Source: Prochlorococcus sp. AG-459-M13 (lineage in GTDB: Bacteria > Cyanobacteriota > Cyanobacteriia > PCC-6307 > Cyanobiaceae). From it: a stretch of 64,000 nucleotides of DNA. The DNA lies in assembly GCA_003212005.1 (NCBI GenBank), contig QCRE01000001.1, forward strand, positions 1 to 64,000, read 5' to 3'. Shown piece by piece: positions 1 through 8,883 of this stretch (positions are counted from its first letter, which is position 1; each line of letters opens with the position of its first letter). Below the pieces are notes generated by a model. It was not told the DNA's origin. It did not search any database and was given only the letters and a program-made list of their open reading frames with translations. A program made the position numbers and the translations under genes.

Positions 1-7
1 AGAAAGT

Positions 8-1771
8 ATGTTTTATCTTTTAAAATGGCTTTATAGTTTTATATCAAAAAAAAATAATTTTAAACTTTTTAAATTATTACTTTTAATGATTACCTGTGGT
101 TTTTCAGAAGTTATAGCTATTTCATCAGTAATACCTTTTTTAAATATGCTTTCAGATCCTGAGAAGGTAAATAATTACATATTTTTAAAAAATATAATGT
201 CTTTCACTAATTACTATAGACCACTTTTAATAAGTGGTTTTTTACTTATACTAGCTAACATTATAAATCTATTTTTAAGACTACTTAATATAAAACAAAT
301 AAACAATGTAACTTCGCAATTAGGAAATGAGTTAACTTTAAAATTATTTAGCCACACTATCCACGAATCATATAATTTTCATCTCCGTAATAGTAGTAAC
401 TTAATAATTAATGCTGTTACTTTTGACTTGCAAAGGCTAATTATTGTTTTAAATGCAGTAAATCAACTTATAACAGGATTCATAATTTCCTCTTTTATAG
501 TGATAACTTTATTTATTATCAATTTTAGGGTTGCATTTATCTCCTTCATAGTCTTTTCTTTTTCTTATATTTTTGTAGGTAAAAGAGCCAATAAAAAATT
601 AGTTAGTAATAGTTTTAATATTGCAAAAGCCTCTTCCGATCAAATTCGCGTAGTTCAAGAAACTTTAGATTCTATTAAAGAAGTTATTTTATATTCAGGC
701 CAAAAAAATATCCTAGAAGAATTCGATACTATAGATAAGCCTTTAAAAGGATTAAATGCAGAGAATAATTTCATTTCTATTTACCCAAAATTTGTACTAG
801 AGGCATTGGGGATAACTTTCATAATTGTTCTTGGAATTATTCTTTCATTTGAAGATAACAATAGTATGCAAGCAATAACTTCCTTGGGACTATTTGCTTT
901 GGCATCGCAAAAACTACTACCTAGTATGCAACTTATATATAACTCTTATGCAAAAATTAAAGGTTGTAAAGCTAGTGTTCAGAGAATTAAAGATTTGTTG
1001 ATATCTAATCGATTAGTTAAGGAAATTGTTCCTTTAAAAGGTTATTTATTTAAAAATAAATTTGAATTAAAAAATATTAGTTTTTGCTATCCGAATGCAA
1101 AGCCAATTTTCTCAAATATTAATTTAGAAATAAAAAAAGGAGAAAAAATTGGATTAATTGGAAAAACTGGTTGTGGGAAATCTACGCTTACAAGCATTAT
1201 ATTAGGATTATTAGAGCCTAATAAGGGTAAAATATATTTAGATAAAAACTTAGTTAATTGTTCAAATAATAGGAGAAATTTAATTAATTGGCAGAAATGT
1301 ATAGGATATGTCCCACAGAAGATTTACCTACAAAATAAATCCTTTGCAGAAAATATTGCCTTTGGGATAAATAAAAAAGAAATAGATTTTAAAAAAGTAA
1401 TATATGCTGCAAAGTTTTCTGAGATTCATCAATTTATTGAAAAAACAAAATTAGGATATCACACTAATATTGGAGAAAGGGGTATTCAACTTAGTGGGGG
1501 ACAAATTCAAAGGATCGCAATAGCTAGAGCAATTTATAGACAACCTCAAGTTCTTTTTTTAGATGAAGCGACAAGTGCATTGGATATAAATACCGAAGAA
1601 AAAATTTTAAAAAATATATTTAAAGATAATATTGAATATACAATTTTTCTTATTACGCATAGGTTACAAACATTAAAACAATGCGATACCATCTATCTAT
1701 TTAATCAACAAAGTATTAAAAAAATATCATTTAAAGACTTAGATAAAATTTATTATTCTGAAGATTCATAA
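8..1771 (+). CDS. ABC transporter, fused permease and ATPase (PglK/MsbA-like flippase)
   Basis: This is a half-transporter of 587 residues with an N-terminal membrane domain (hydrophobic segments at about residues 18-45, 70-92, 155-195 and 262-282) and a C-terminal nucleotide-binding domain. Seen: Walker A GKTGCGKST at 385-393, signature LSGGQ at 495-499, Walker B VLFLDE at 515-520 and a switch His near 551. Its length and layout match exporters that flip lipid-linked oligosaccharides or lipid A. Inference: because it sits beside sugar-nucleotide and glycosyltransferase genes, it probably moves the island's glycan or its lipid carrier across the inner membrane as a homodimer. The substrate cannot be read from sequence. 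The gene is complete although it starts 8 bases into the window, and its stop lies 1 base before the next start. Confidence 0.9.
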   Translation: MFYLLKWLYSFISKKNNFKLFKLLLLMITCGFSEVIAISSVIPFLNMLSDPEKVNNYIFLKNIMSFTNYYRPLLISGFLLILANIINLFLRLLNIKQINNVTSQLGNELTLKLFSHTIHESYNFHLRNSSNLIINAVTFDLQRLIIVLNAVNQLITGFIISSFIVITLFIINFRVAFISFIVFSFSYIFVGKRANKKLVSNSFNIAKASSDQIRVVQETLDSIKEVILYSGQKNILEEFDTIDKPLKGLNAENNFISIYPKFVLEALGITFIIVLGIILSFEDNNSMQAITSLGLFALASQKLLPSMQLIYNSYAKIKGCKASVQRIKDLLISNRLVKEIVPLKGYLFKNKFELKNISFCYPNAKPIFSNINLEIKKGEKIGLIGKTGCGKSTLTSIILGLLEPNKGKIYLDKNLVNCSNNRRNLINWQKCIGYVPQKIYLQNKSFAENIAFGINKKEIDFKKVIYAAKFSEIHQFIEKTKLGYHTNIGERGIQLSGGQIQRIAIARAIYRQPQVLFLDEATSALDINTEEKILKNIFKDNIEYTIFLITHRLQTLKQCDTIYLFNQQSIKKISFKDLDKIYYSEDS

Positions 1772-1772
1772 A

Positions 1773-2666
1773 TTGAAATCACTAAAAAAGAAAAAAAATT
1801 TACTTATCCTTGGTGGCTCAAGCTTATTAGCTTATTTATGGGTTCAAAAAGTTAATCACATATATAAAATCTACATAACTAAAAATAAACGCTGTATAAA
1901 TTACATGGGTTTAGAAGAAATTGAAATAGATCTTTTTTCGATAAATCAAGTACAAAGAATATTAGAGTCTTATGATATTAATATAGTATTGAATTGCATA
2001 GGCTTAACTAATATAGAGGTATGTGAGAGCAATCCTAAAGAAGCATATAGACTTAACTCTCATCTCCCAAAAATCATTGCAAATGCATGTTTTTCTACGA
2101 ACACAAAATTAATACATATTTCAACAGATCATTTGTATGACGACCAAAATATTTGGCATTCAGAAGAAGATAATGTGAGTCTTATAAATACTTATGCTAA
2201 ATCTAAATATGAAGGTGAATTAGAAGTATTAACTTATTGCCCATCTTCTATCGTTTGTAGAACAAATTTTTTTGGATATGGTCCAGCTCATAAAATTTCT
2301 TTCAGCGAATGGATTGAAGAATCAGCAAAAAATAATAAGAAAATTTTTCTATTTAATGATGTGTTTTTTACTCCAGTAAGTGGAAAAAATTTGGCTATTT
2401 ACGCACAGAAATTATTAGAAAATAATTTATCTGGATTATATAATATTTCTTCGGATAACAAAATATCCAAATTCGACTTTGGAAAACTTATTTGCAAAAA
2501 GTTAAACATACCTTCTTTTACAATCTTGCCTGGATCTATAGAAGAAAGGTCAGATCTAGTTAGGAGGCCAAAATCTATGTGTTTATCAAATCAAAAGTTA
2601 ACTAAAGCAATCAATAATAAAAATTTAGGTATTGATATGCAGATAGAAAGTATTTTAAAAAATTGA
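1773..2666 (+). CDS. RmlD-like NAD(P)-dependent sugar-nucleotide reductase/epimerase
   Basis: A 297-residue protein of the extended SDR fold, RmlD-like branch. The start is a TTG one base after the stop of the ABC transporter, so the two are probably co-transcribed. Seen: a dinucleotide-binding start (ILGGSS near 12-17), ISTDHLYD near 116-123, and a Y-x-x-x-K pair in TYAKSKYEGE near 140-149. The first glycine motif is less canonical than GxxGxxG. The family reduces or epimerises deoxysugar nucleotides such as dTDP-4-keto-rhamnose; no rmlA, rmlB or rmlC is in the window, so the substrate is unknown. It faces the KdsC-like gene tail to tail with a 27-base gap that shows no hairpin. Confidence 0.8.
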   Translation: MKSLKKKKNLLILGGSSLLAYLWVQKVNHIYKIYITKNKRCINYMGLEEIEIDLFSINQVQRILESYDINIVLNCIGLTNIEVCESNPKEAYRLNSHLPKIIANACFSTNTKLIHISTDHLYDDQNIWHSEEDNVSLINTYAKSKYEGELEVLTYCPSSIVCRTNFFGYGPAHKISFSEWIEESAKNNKKIFLFNDVFFTPVSGKNLAIYAQKLLENNLSGLYNISSDNKISKFDFGKLICKKLNIPSFTILPGSIEERSDLVRRPKSMCLSNQKLTKAINNKNLGIDMQIESILKN

Positions 2667-2693
2667 TAAACAGTTTGAGATAAATCCAAAAAA

Positions 2694-3221
2694 TTAATCA
2701 TTTTTTGTTTCAAAGGGTAAGTAAGGATCAACATTTTTTGAGATAAGTAAATCATCAACAATTTCTCTAATAAAACCCATACCTCCGCGTGATTTACTTA
2801 TATAAGAAGCTTTTGTTTTACATCCAATATGTGCGTCAGATGGGGCTATGAATAATGAAATATTTGGCAAAACAGTAAGATCATTTATATCATCACCAAG
2901 AAATATAGTTTCTTCTTTTTTTATTTTTAGATCATCTTGAATCTCTTTCAAAATTTCTAATTTATTAGAAATACCTTTTTTTACTATTTTAATACCCAAG
3001 GCCTCAGCCCTTTTATCAATTATTTTTGAATTAGATCCAGATACAATAGCTACTTTAAAATTATTTTTTTGAAGTAACTTTATTCCTAATCCATCTTTGA
3101 CATCGAATCTTCTAAATCCTTGAGATTTTGGATCCATATATATACCACCATCAGTAAAAACTCCATCAAAATCTAAAACAACTAATTTAATATATTTGAG
3201 CTTATCATTTAAATTTTTCAT
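2694..3221 (-). CDS. kdsC: KdsC-type HAD phosphatase (Kdo-8-phosphate phosphatase-like)
   Basis: A 175-residue stand-alone HAD phosphatase of the YrbI/KdsC type. Seen: motif I LDFDGVFTDG with nucleophile Asp17 and Asp19, motif II VSGS with Ser61, motif III Lys near 87, and motif IV GDDIND at 109-114. There is no cap domain, as is usual for this tetrameric family. Known role: removal of phosphate from Kdo-8-phosphate, or from 9-phosphate nonulosonic acids, before CMP activation. Inference: Kdo-8-phosphate is the likelier substrate because kdsA and kdsB lie in the same block. It is the last gene of the minus-strand Kdo block, 32 bases after the glycosyltransferase gene. Confidence 0.85.
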   Translation of the reverse strand: MKNLNDKLKYIKLVVLDFDGVFTDGGIYMDPKSQGFRRFDVKDGLGIKLLQKNNFKVAIVSGSNSKIIDKRAEALGIKIVKKGISNKLEILKEIQDDLKIKKEETIFLGDDINDLTVLPNISLFIAPSDAHIGCKTKASYISKSRGGMGFIREIVDDLLISKNVDPYLPFETKND

Positions 3222-3253
3222 TGTTGATAATTTTTTTTAAAAGGGCCTATTAG

Positions 3254-4126
3254 TTAATAACTAAAGAAATTTTTTTTAAATCGAATATATTTAATCATTA
3301 TTTTACTTTGTAAATAATTAAGAATTAAAATACAATAAGCTATTAATAATAGTGACAATGGATTTTTTATGGCTTTTCTGTAATAATTTCTTGCTTTGAA
3401 ATCGTTTTTTATAAACTTTTTAAAATCTCGAATATTAAGATCTGTATAGTTTTGTGGTTCAGTTTTATAGAAGGAATGATTACTTATAAATAATTTAATA
3501 CCATTATTTTTTAACAAATTACTGTGTATTAGATCTTCACAATATGCTTTACCTTCAAAATTGTAATATTGTTCTTTAATAATATATTTTTTCCTAATTA
3601 TAGATATCCCTCCAGGTATCCAATCTACATTTTCAATTTCTTTTTTTGAATCAAAAGATAAATTATGCGAAACTTCAAAGGTAGATTTTGATATGGTTCC
3701 AGCTTTCGGTTTGAGGTTATTATAAAGCAATAAATTTTTTAAAAAAAATTCTTTATTATTATTATTTTCAATAACTCTGGGTGCGATTAATGATTTTCTT
3801 GGCAAATTTTGAAATTGATCTAAAAGTATTTTTAAATTTTTGAGGCTTATAAAAATATCATCATCCATATGCATCACATACTCTGTTTTGACAAATTTAT
3901 AAGCATATTGCCTTTGATTTACTTGACCTTTTTTATTACTCCTTATAATTAATATTCCATTATCAAATCTATTAATAAATATATTCTTTTTACTTAAATT
4001 TGGAGGAATAGCAATAATTATATTTAATTTCTTTTGGTTAAATCTATTAATTTGCTCTATCCATATATCTTCAAGATTGCAAAATAAACTAGGAATAATA
4101 ATTGTTAATTGATTGAATTCTATCAT
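3254..4126 (-). CDS. Family 2-like glycosyltransferase
   Basis: A 290-residue GT-A type glycosyltransferase. Seen: an N-terminal beta-strand start (LTIIIPSLF), a metal-binding acidic run MDDD at 87-90 in the place of the family's DxD, and GGISIIRKKY near 172-181, which fits the acceptor-side region of GT2 enzymes. A hydrophobic stretch at about 255-272 followed by basic residues suggests membrane attachment at the C-terminus. The start codon overlaps the stop of the upstream gene by ATGA, so translation is coupled. Inference: it adds one sugar, possibly the block's Kdo-type residue or a neighbour of it, to a membrane-bound acceptor. Donor and acceptor are unknown. Confidence 0.75.
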   Translation of the reverse strand: MIEFNQLTIIIPSLFCNLEDIWIEQINRFNQKKLNIIIAIPPNLSKKNIFINRFDNGILIIRSNKKGQVNQRQYAYKFVKTEYVMHMDDDIFISLKNLKILLDQFQNLPRKSLIAPRVIENNNNKEFFLKNLLLYNNLKPKAGTISKSTFEVSHNLSFDSKKEIENVDWIPGGISIIRKKYIIKEQYYNFEGKAYCEDLIHSNLLKNNGIKLFISNHSFYKTEPQNYTDLNIRDFKKFIKNDFKARNYYRKAIKNPLSLLLIAYCILILNYLQSKIMIKYIRFKKNFFSY

Positions 4127-5634
4127 TTATTTTTTTTTAAAATATTATATAAAACTGATTTTTTTAATTTAAATCTTATTTGTTCCAAATCCTTATTTAA
4201 TTTTAAAAAGGTATTATTTAATTGATTTTCATTTTTTTCGGAATATTTGTTCTTGGATATGATTTTATAAAGATCAACTGATGAATCTATAGTTAGAAGC
4301 AATTTTGATTTTAATTGCCATAGAGGGTCAGACAAGTCATTTACGGAGTTCCAATTTAATCTTATTGGTATACAACCTAATGATATTGATTCAAAAACTG
4401 CTGTACTTGTTGAATAAATGACATATCTACTTTGTTTTGAATCATATTCAATTTTGGATTTACTTATATGAAAATTATCGATAGTTGGAAATCTTTTAAT
4501 AAATTTTTTTCTATCAATAATTGGATGAAATCTTATTAATATTTTTAGCTCTGGATGCTCCTTTGCAAAATTAAAAGCAAATTTTGTAAAGAAATCTGCC
4601 TCTTTTGCTTCACCTGAAGGAATAAACAGGATACTATTATTTACATTAATTTTTTGATTTTGAGAATTATTTGATTTTGGTGAACCAAATGTCTTAATAA
4701 AAATTTCTTTGGATAGTTTTTTTTTAAAAAAAGCTGTTGAAATATTTCCTGAAGATAAAATAAAATTCGGATTCCATTCCCTTCTTAATAATCGAGTTAG
4801 AGAATGCTGATATTTAAAAATAATTGCATGTTGAAATCCTATACATTTTATAAAAGGGTTATTTATTTTAGAGAAATAATAAAATAATCTTTCCCAACCA
4901 TGGCCTTCAAAGGTTGTTACTAGATTTTTAGATTTAGTATTTTTAACAATATCTCCAATTTGTAATCCGTAAATAAAATTGCAAAAATTCTTTTTAGATA
5001 AAAAAGATTCTGCTGTATAAAGAGCCAGATTACTATTAAAACCAGAGATATTTCTGGATAGTTCAAGAAACTTATGCCTCTCTTTAAGTAGTGAAATCAC
5101 TGTTTTTAGTTTTTCTTTAAAGCTCGTAATATCTTCATCAAGTAAGTAAGAATCATATCCTTTATTTTTTTTTATATGATTAATAAATTCTTTTTTATTT
5201 GATTTTATATGAGGTATAAAAATTAGTAATACAGAAATACCCTTTTTACTTATGTAATTGATTAAATCCCCAAAATAATCATCAACCGATGATTGAAATT
5301 GTTTTTTATTATTTAAATGTGTAATGAAGATAACATCATAATTTTTTTTATATATTTGTTTTTTATTGTCTAATATTAATTTTTCATTATTGTCTTTAAA
5401 AATATTGAAAAAAGTTTTTATGAGAGTAATGTAAAACTTAGTTCTCAGCTTAATCTTATATAATAAAGAAATATTCTTTAAATTTGATAAAATTCTATTC
5501 GTTTGAATTAATGGCCTTGTTGGATGAAGAAAAAAATTACTTAGTGTAAATTCATTAACAGAATTAAAATTTGTATATTTATCTGTAAATTTAATGTATT
5601 CTTTCCATTCCTTTGATGGATGAATTATTACCAT
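4123..5634 (-). CDS. Putative GT-B-fold glycosyltransferase, family not recognised
   Basis: A 503-residue protein I cannot place in a named family. The C-terminal half looks GT-B-like: FIPSGEAKE near 333-341, a basic-plus-proline segment RFHP near 364-367, and a stretch reading STSTAVFESISLGCIPIRLNW near 405-425 as two short pieces (STSTAVFES then LGCIPI), which resembles the donor-binding end of capsule, sialyl- or Kdo-transferase-like enzymes. The N-terminal half is lysine- and asparagine-rich with few clear motifs. It is coupled by an ATGA overlap to the GT2 gene downstream. Inference: because CMP-activated sugar genes flank it, it may be the transferase that uses the CMP-Kdo-type sugar. 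A structure-based search would decide. Confidence 0.55.
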   Translation of the reverse strand: MVIIHPSKEWKEYIKFTDKYTNFNSVNEFTLSNFFLHPTRPLIQTNRILSNLKNISLLYKIKLRTKFYITLIKTFFNIFKDNNEKLILDNKKQIYKKNYDVIFITHLNNKKQFQSSVDDYFGDLINYISKKGISVLLIFIPHIKSNKKEFINHIKKNKGYDSYLLDEDITSFKEKLKTVISLLKERHKFLELSRNISGFNSNLALYTAESFLSKKNFCNFIYGLQIGDIVKNTKSKNLVTTFEGHGWERLFYYFSKINNPFIKCIGFQHAIIFKYQHSLTRLLRREWNPNFILSSGNISTAFFKKKLSKEIFIKTFGSPKSNNSQNQKINVNNSILFIPSGEAKEADFFTKFAFNFAKEHPELKILIRFHPIIDRKKFIKRFPTIDNFHISKSKIEYDSKQSRYVIYSTSTAVFESISLGCIPIRLNWNSVNDLSDPLWQLKSKLLLTIDSSVDLYKIISKNKYSEKNENQLNNTFLKLNKDLEQIRFKLKKSVLYNILKKNK

Positions 5635-5690
5635 AGAACTATATTTATTAACTATTTATTGTAGCAATTAATATTAATTATAAATTTTAT

Positions 5691-6470
5691 TTATTTTTGA
5701 ATTAATTTCTGACTTAGTTTATATTGATGAGGATTATTTTCCATATACTCATGAAATACTTTCAAATCTTCCCTTGTATTAATTGAGGGTACTTGATCAT
5801 TTTGCATAACACCGAATATTTTAAAACCTTTAGCAATAATTCTTAGTTGTTCAATAGATTCATATTTTTCTAAAATGGAAATTGAAGAGTTTGCAATTTC
5901 AAGCAAAACATTTTTCTTGTATGCAATAAGTCCTTGAACTTTTTTGATATATTTTACTTGGTCTGAAAATTTAGCATAAGAGGGTGACTTTCTAAAGAAA
6001 TAAAGAATCTGACCTTCCTCATTCAAAGCAGCTTTAACAATATTTATATTATTCAACTCCTTTTTTGAACTAAGATTACATATTGAATTCCAACTATCAA
6101 TATCAGGATTGTGATTAATTGCAGTTTTTAATTTCAGTAAATGTTCCTTTTGTATTAAGGGTTCATCTCCTTGAATCACAATTACATGAGTACAGTCAAT
6201 ATCTTCGACTGCTTCTGCCACCCTGGATGTTCCATTAAAATGCTCTCTATGAGTCTGTATAATTTCTCCGCCAAAATATTTTACTGTTTCTAATATTTCT
6301 CTATCACCTGATGCAACAATAATATTTTCTGTCACCTTAGAATCTAAGGCTCTCCTTCGTACATGTTCAATCATTGGCAGACCAAACAATTTATGCATCA
6401 CTTTTTTTTTAAATCTAATAGATGCTAAATGTGCAGGTATTATACTGACTATTTTTATTTCTTTTGTCAT
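5691..6470 (-). CDS. kdsB: 3-deoxy-manno-octulosonate cytidylyltransferase-like (KdsB)
   Basis: The enzyme activates Kdo (or a close analogue) with CTP to give the CMP-sugar. The chosen ATG at 6470 overlaps the upstream TGA as ATGA; an upstream in-frame start at 6488 would add six residues and lacks such support. Numbering from this ATG, the nucleotide-binding loop reads PAHLASIRFKKK near 12-23, where most KdsB proteins have PARxxSxRxPxK, so the first Arg is His and the Pro is Lys. The KdsB hallmark QGDEPLI is intact near 99-105. Length (259 residues) is normal. Inference: it belongs to the KdsB family, but the loop changes leave the exact sugar substrate open. Confidence 0.85.
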   Translation of the reverse strand: MTKEIKIVSIIPAHLASIRFKKKVMHKLFGLPMIEHVRRRALDSKVTENIIVASGDREILETVKYFGGEIIQTHREHFNGTSRVAEAVEDIDCTHVIVIQGDEPLIQKEHLLKLKTAINHNPDIDSWNSICNLSSKKELNNINIVKAALNEEGQILYFFRKSPSYAKFSDQVKYIKKVQGLIAYKKNVLLEIANSSISILEKYESIEQLRIIAKGFKIFGVMQNDQVPSINTREDLKVFHEYMENNPHQYKLSQKLIQK

Positions 6471-7216
6471 TGAGGAAAAACTCCACAATCAACATTTATG
6501 CATTGACCAGTAATAGCAGAGGCATTTTTTGAAGCTAAAAATAATACCATTTGTGCTACATCATTAATACTTGGCAGTCTGTTGAGTGCTGTTTGAGTTT
6601 CTTTAAATGTTTCCAGAAAAGAATCAACATTTTTATTACCTGGTGCTGATTTTTCAGATAAAGCTTTTAATAAACCATCAGTTCTTACTAATACTGGGCA
6701 TATAGCATTAACTCTGATTTTCTTAGTGCCTAATTCCTTAGATAGAGATTGTGTTATTCCATTCATTGCAAATTTTGTTGAAACGTATCCGCTATTATTG
6801 TAAGAACCTCTTTTGCCTGCAATACTACTAATATTAATAATTGATCCATTAGTTTTTTGTAGATATTTTTGTGAAGCTTTACATCCCCAAAAAACACTAT
6901 AAATGTTTGTCTTGAAAAGTTGATCAAGAAAATCATGATTTATTTCTTCAATAGATCTCCATTTTGAAATTCCAACATTATTTACATAAAGATCTAATTT
7001 ACCATAATAATTTATTGCTTTTTCAACTAAATTTTTATGTGTTGCATAATTGGTAACGTCCCCTTGGATATGATCTAATCCATTAAATTTGTCTAAATTT
7101 TGAAAGCCACTTCTTCCACAAGTAATAACTTTATAATTATTTTTAAGCAATAACTTTGTTATTCCCAAACCTATACCTTTATTCCCTCCCGTGACAATTG
7201 CAACTGAATATTTCAT
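6467..7216 (-). CDS. Short-chain dehydrogenase/reductase
   Basis: A classical SDR of 249 residues. Seen: cofactor motif TGGNKGIG at 9-16, NNVG at 79-82, catalytic Ser at about 130-131, Tyr144 and Lys148 in YVSTK, and the C-terminal GQCINVDCG segment typical of FabG-like enzymes. All active-site residues are present. It is coupled to kdsB by ATGA and lies 43 bases after a second SDR. Inference: with its neighbour it probably oxidises or reduces a hydroxyl of the block's sugar, or of a small precursor made by the aldolase. FabG-type homology alone does not show a fatty-acid role. Confidence 0.85.
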   Translation of the reverse strand: MKYSVAIVTGGNKGIGLGITKLLLKNNYKVITCGRSGFQNLDKFNGLDHIQGDVTNYATHKNLVEKAINYYGKLDLYVNNVGISKWRSIEEINHDFLDQLFKTNIYSVFWGCKASQKYLQKTNGSIINISSIAGKRGSYNNSGYVSTKFAMNGITQSLSKELGTKKIRVNAICPVLVRTDGLLKALSEKSAPGNKNVDSFLETFKETQTALNRLPSINDVAQMVLFLASKNASAITGQCINVDCGVFPQ

Positions 7217-7259
7217 ATTTAAAATAGTTTAAAACTATATTATATTCTTTTAAATTTAT

Positions 7260-8051
7260 CTATATTGTCATACATGAGAATCCCCCATCTACTGTGATTT
7301 CGGCTCCAGTTACAAAGTTTGACGAATCGGAAGCAAGCCAAATCGCCGCTCCAATCAATTCATGTGGTTCTCCAAACCTTTTCATTGGGGTATGGTTTAA
7401 AATTGCTTGTTCTCTTTTTGGAGTAATGAAGTTTTTTTTATTCCATTCAGTAGGAAAAAATCCTGGTCTTATAGCATTTACTCTTACATTTTCCATAGCC
7501 CATTCCCTTGCTAAATTCATCGTTAAATTTTTGATTCCAGCTTTAGCAACAGAATAAGCAAATGCTTTTGATAATGGAGGTCCTGCAGATGCTGATGAAA
7601 TATTTATAATTGACCCCTTTTTTTGTTTTAGCATTTGACTTCCAAAAATTTTACAACCAAGCATAGTTGCAGTAATTTGAGATTTCATTACATCATTCCA
7701 TTCTTCGATTGGAATTTCTAAAAATGGCTTGGGACTATTTTTACCGGCCCCATTAATCAAAATATCTATTTTTGAAAATTTTTTTAGTGTTATTGATAAA
7801 GCATTTTTTAAGCTATCCTCATTCCCAGCATCTGCTTCAATATAAATTGATTTATTCCCGTACTTAGAATTTATATTATTTGAAATTTTTAATGCTTTTT
7901 CTAACTTCAAATCAACTATTGACAGAGAAGCTCCTGCTAAAGCATAACCCTCAGCTAAAGAACTACAAATATGACCACCACCTCCAATAATCACGGCTAC
8001 TTTTCCTTCCAGAGAAAAAAGCTCATAAATATAAGATGGAGAGTTTTTCAT
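7260..8051 (-). CDS. Short-chain dehydrogenase/reductase
   Basis: A second classical SDR, 263 residues. Seen: glycine motif GGGGHIC at 23-29, where the usual final Gly is replaced by Cys; NGAG at 100-103; Ser152/153; Tyr166 and Lys170 in YSVAK; and a C-terminal VTGAEITVDGG. An acidic residue near 47 (VDLKLEK) suggests NAD(H) preference. Its ATG overlaps the aldolase stop as ATGA, so the two are translated together. Inference: it may act on the hydroxy-keto acid handled by that aldolase. Gluconate- or sorbitol-dehydrogenase-like activity is an alternative. Confidence 0.85.
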   Translation of the reverse strand: MKNSPSYIYELFSLEGKVAVIIGGGGHICSSLAEGYALAGASLSIVDLKLEKALKISNNINSKYGNKSIYIEADAGNEDSLKNALSITLKKFSKIDILINGAGKNSPKPFLEIPIEEWNDVMKSQITATMLGCKIFGSQMLKQKKGSIINISSASAGPPLSKAFAYSVAKAGIKNLTMNLAREWAMENVRVNAIRPGFFPTEWNKKNFITPKREQAILNHTPMKRFGEPHELIGAAIWLASDSSNFVTGAEITVDGGFSCMTI

Positions 8052-8821
8052 TTTTTAAAATGATTCATAAGATTTTTTGTATCTTTCGCCCACTTTGTAA
8101 TTGCAAATAAATCAGATCCCATTATTACAAATGTATAGCCAAGATTGAAAGCATTTCTGGTATTTTCTAAATTCACTTCTGATATTTGAGTACCACAACT
8201 TTTGCCATTTTTTTTGCAAGCATCTATAACTTTAATAGAAGCATTTTTAATTATCTCATTATTAATATCTCCAGGGATTCCATATGATCCAGATAAATCG
8301 TATGGACCAATCATAACTCCATCAACATATGGATGAGTAGTAATCTCTTCAATATTATCAACGCCCTCTTTAGATTCAATTTGAATTATAAGTATTGATT
8401 CTTTATTCCAACTTTTTATATATCCATCAAAGTCTAATCCATAACCATGCGCTCTATTAACACCATAAGTCCTTTCCCCTAAAGGAGGATATTTAATTAA
8501 CTTTGAAATTTTTTCTGTTTGATCATAATTATTAACCATTTGTACAACTAATCCATCGGAACCTGAGTCAAGAATAGGTTTTAAATAGTTATTCGAGTGG
8601 GAAACAGGTCGCGGCAAACATGAAATATTATATCCTTGAGATATAGTTATTATTCTTTGTGCAGAGGATAATGAGATTGGTGTATGTTCCATATCAATAG
8701 CTATGAAATCAAATCCAGAAAGTGCAAATGTCTCTGCGATAGCAGAATGATCATAAGAAATCCATCCACCAAATAATCTTTTTCTTTTATTAAGAGCCTC
8801 TTTTAATTCTTTTCTTTTCAT
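8048..8821 (-). CDS. HpcH/HpaI family class II aldolase
   Basis: A metal-dependent pyruvate-type aldolase of the HpcH/HpaI/CitE superfamily, about 257 residues from the ATG at 8821 (a TTG two codons upstream is also open). Seen: the family signature DMEHTP at 43-48 with the catalytic acidic-His segment, the metal-ligand Glu in IQIESKEG near 147-154, and GPYDLSG near 172-178 with the second ligand Asp. The family reversibly condenses pyruvate with an aldehyde to form 2-keto-3-deoxy acids. Its place between kdsA and two SDRs is unusual. Inference: it makes or trims a 2-keto-3-deoxy sugar acid for the surface glycan. Confidence 0.85.
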   Translation of the reverse strand: MKRKELKEALNKRKRLFGGWISYDHSAIAETFALSGFDFIAIDMEHTPISLSSAQRIITISQGYNISCLPRPVSHSNNYLKPILDSGSDGLVVQMVNNYDQTEKISKLIKYPPLGERTYGVNRAHGYGLDFDGYIKSWNKESILIIQIESKEGVDNIEEITTHPYVDGVMIGPYDLSGSYGIPGDINNEIIKNASIKVIDACKKNGKSCGTQISEVNLENTRNAFNLGYTFVIMGSDLFAITKWAKDTKNLMNHFKK

Positions 8822-8883
8822 AAACAATAAAAACTTTAATAATAATAAAACAAGTTAATTAAATTAAAAAATTACCTTAATTA

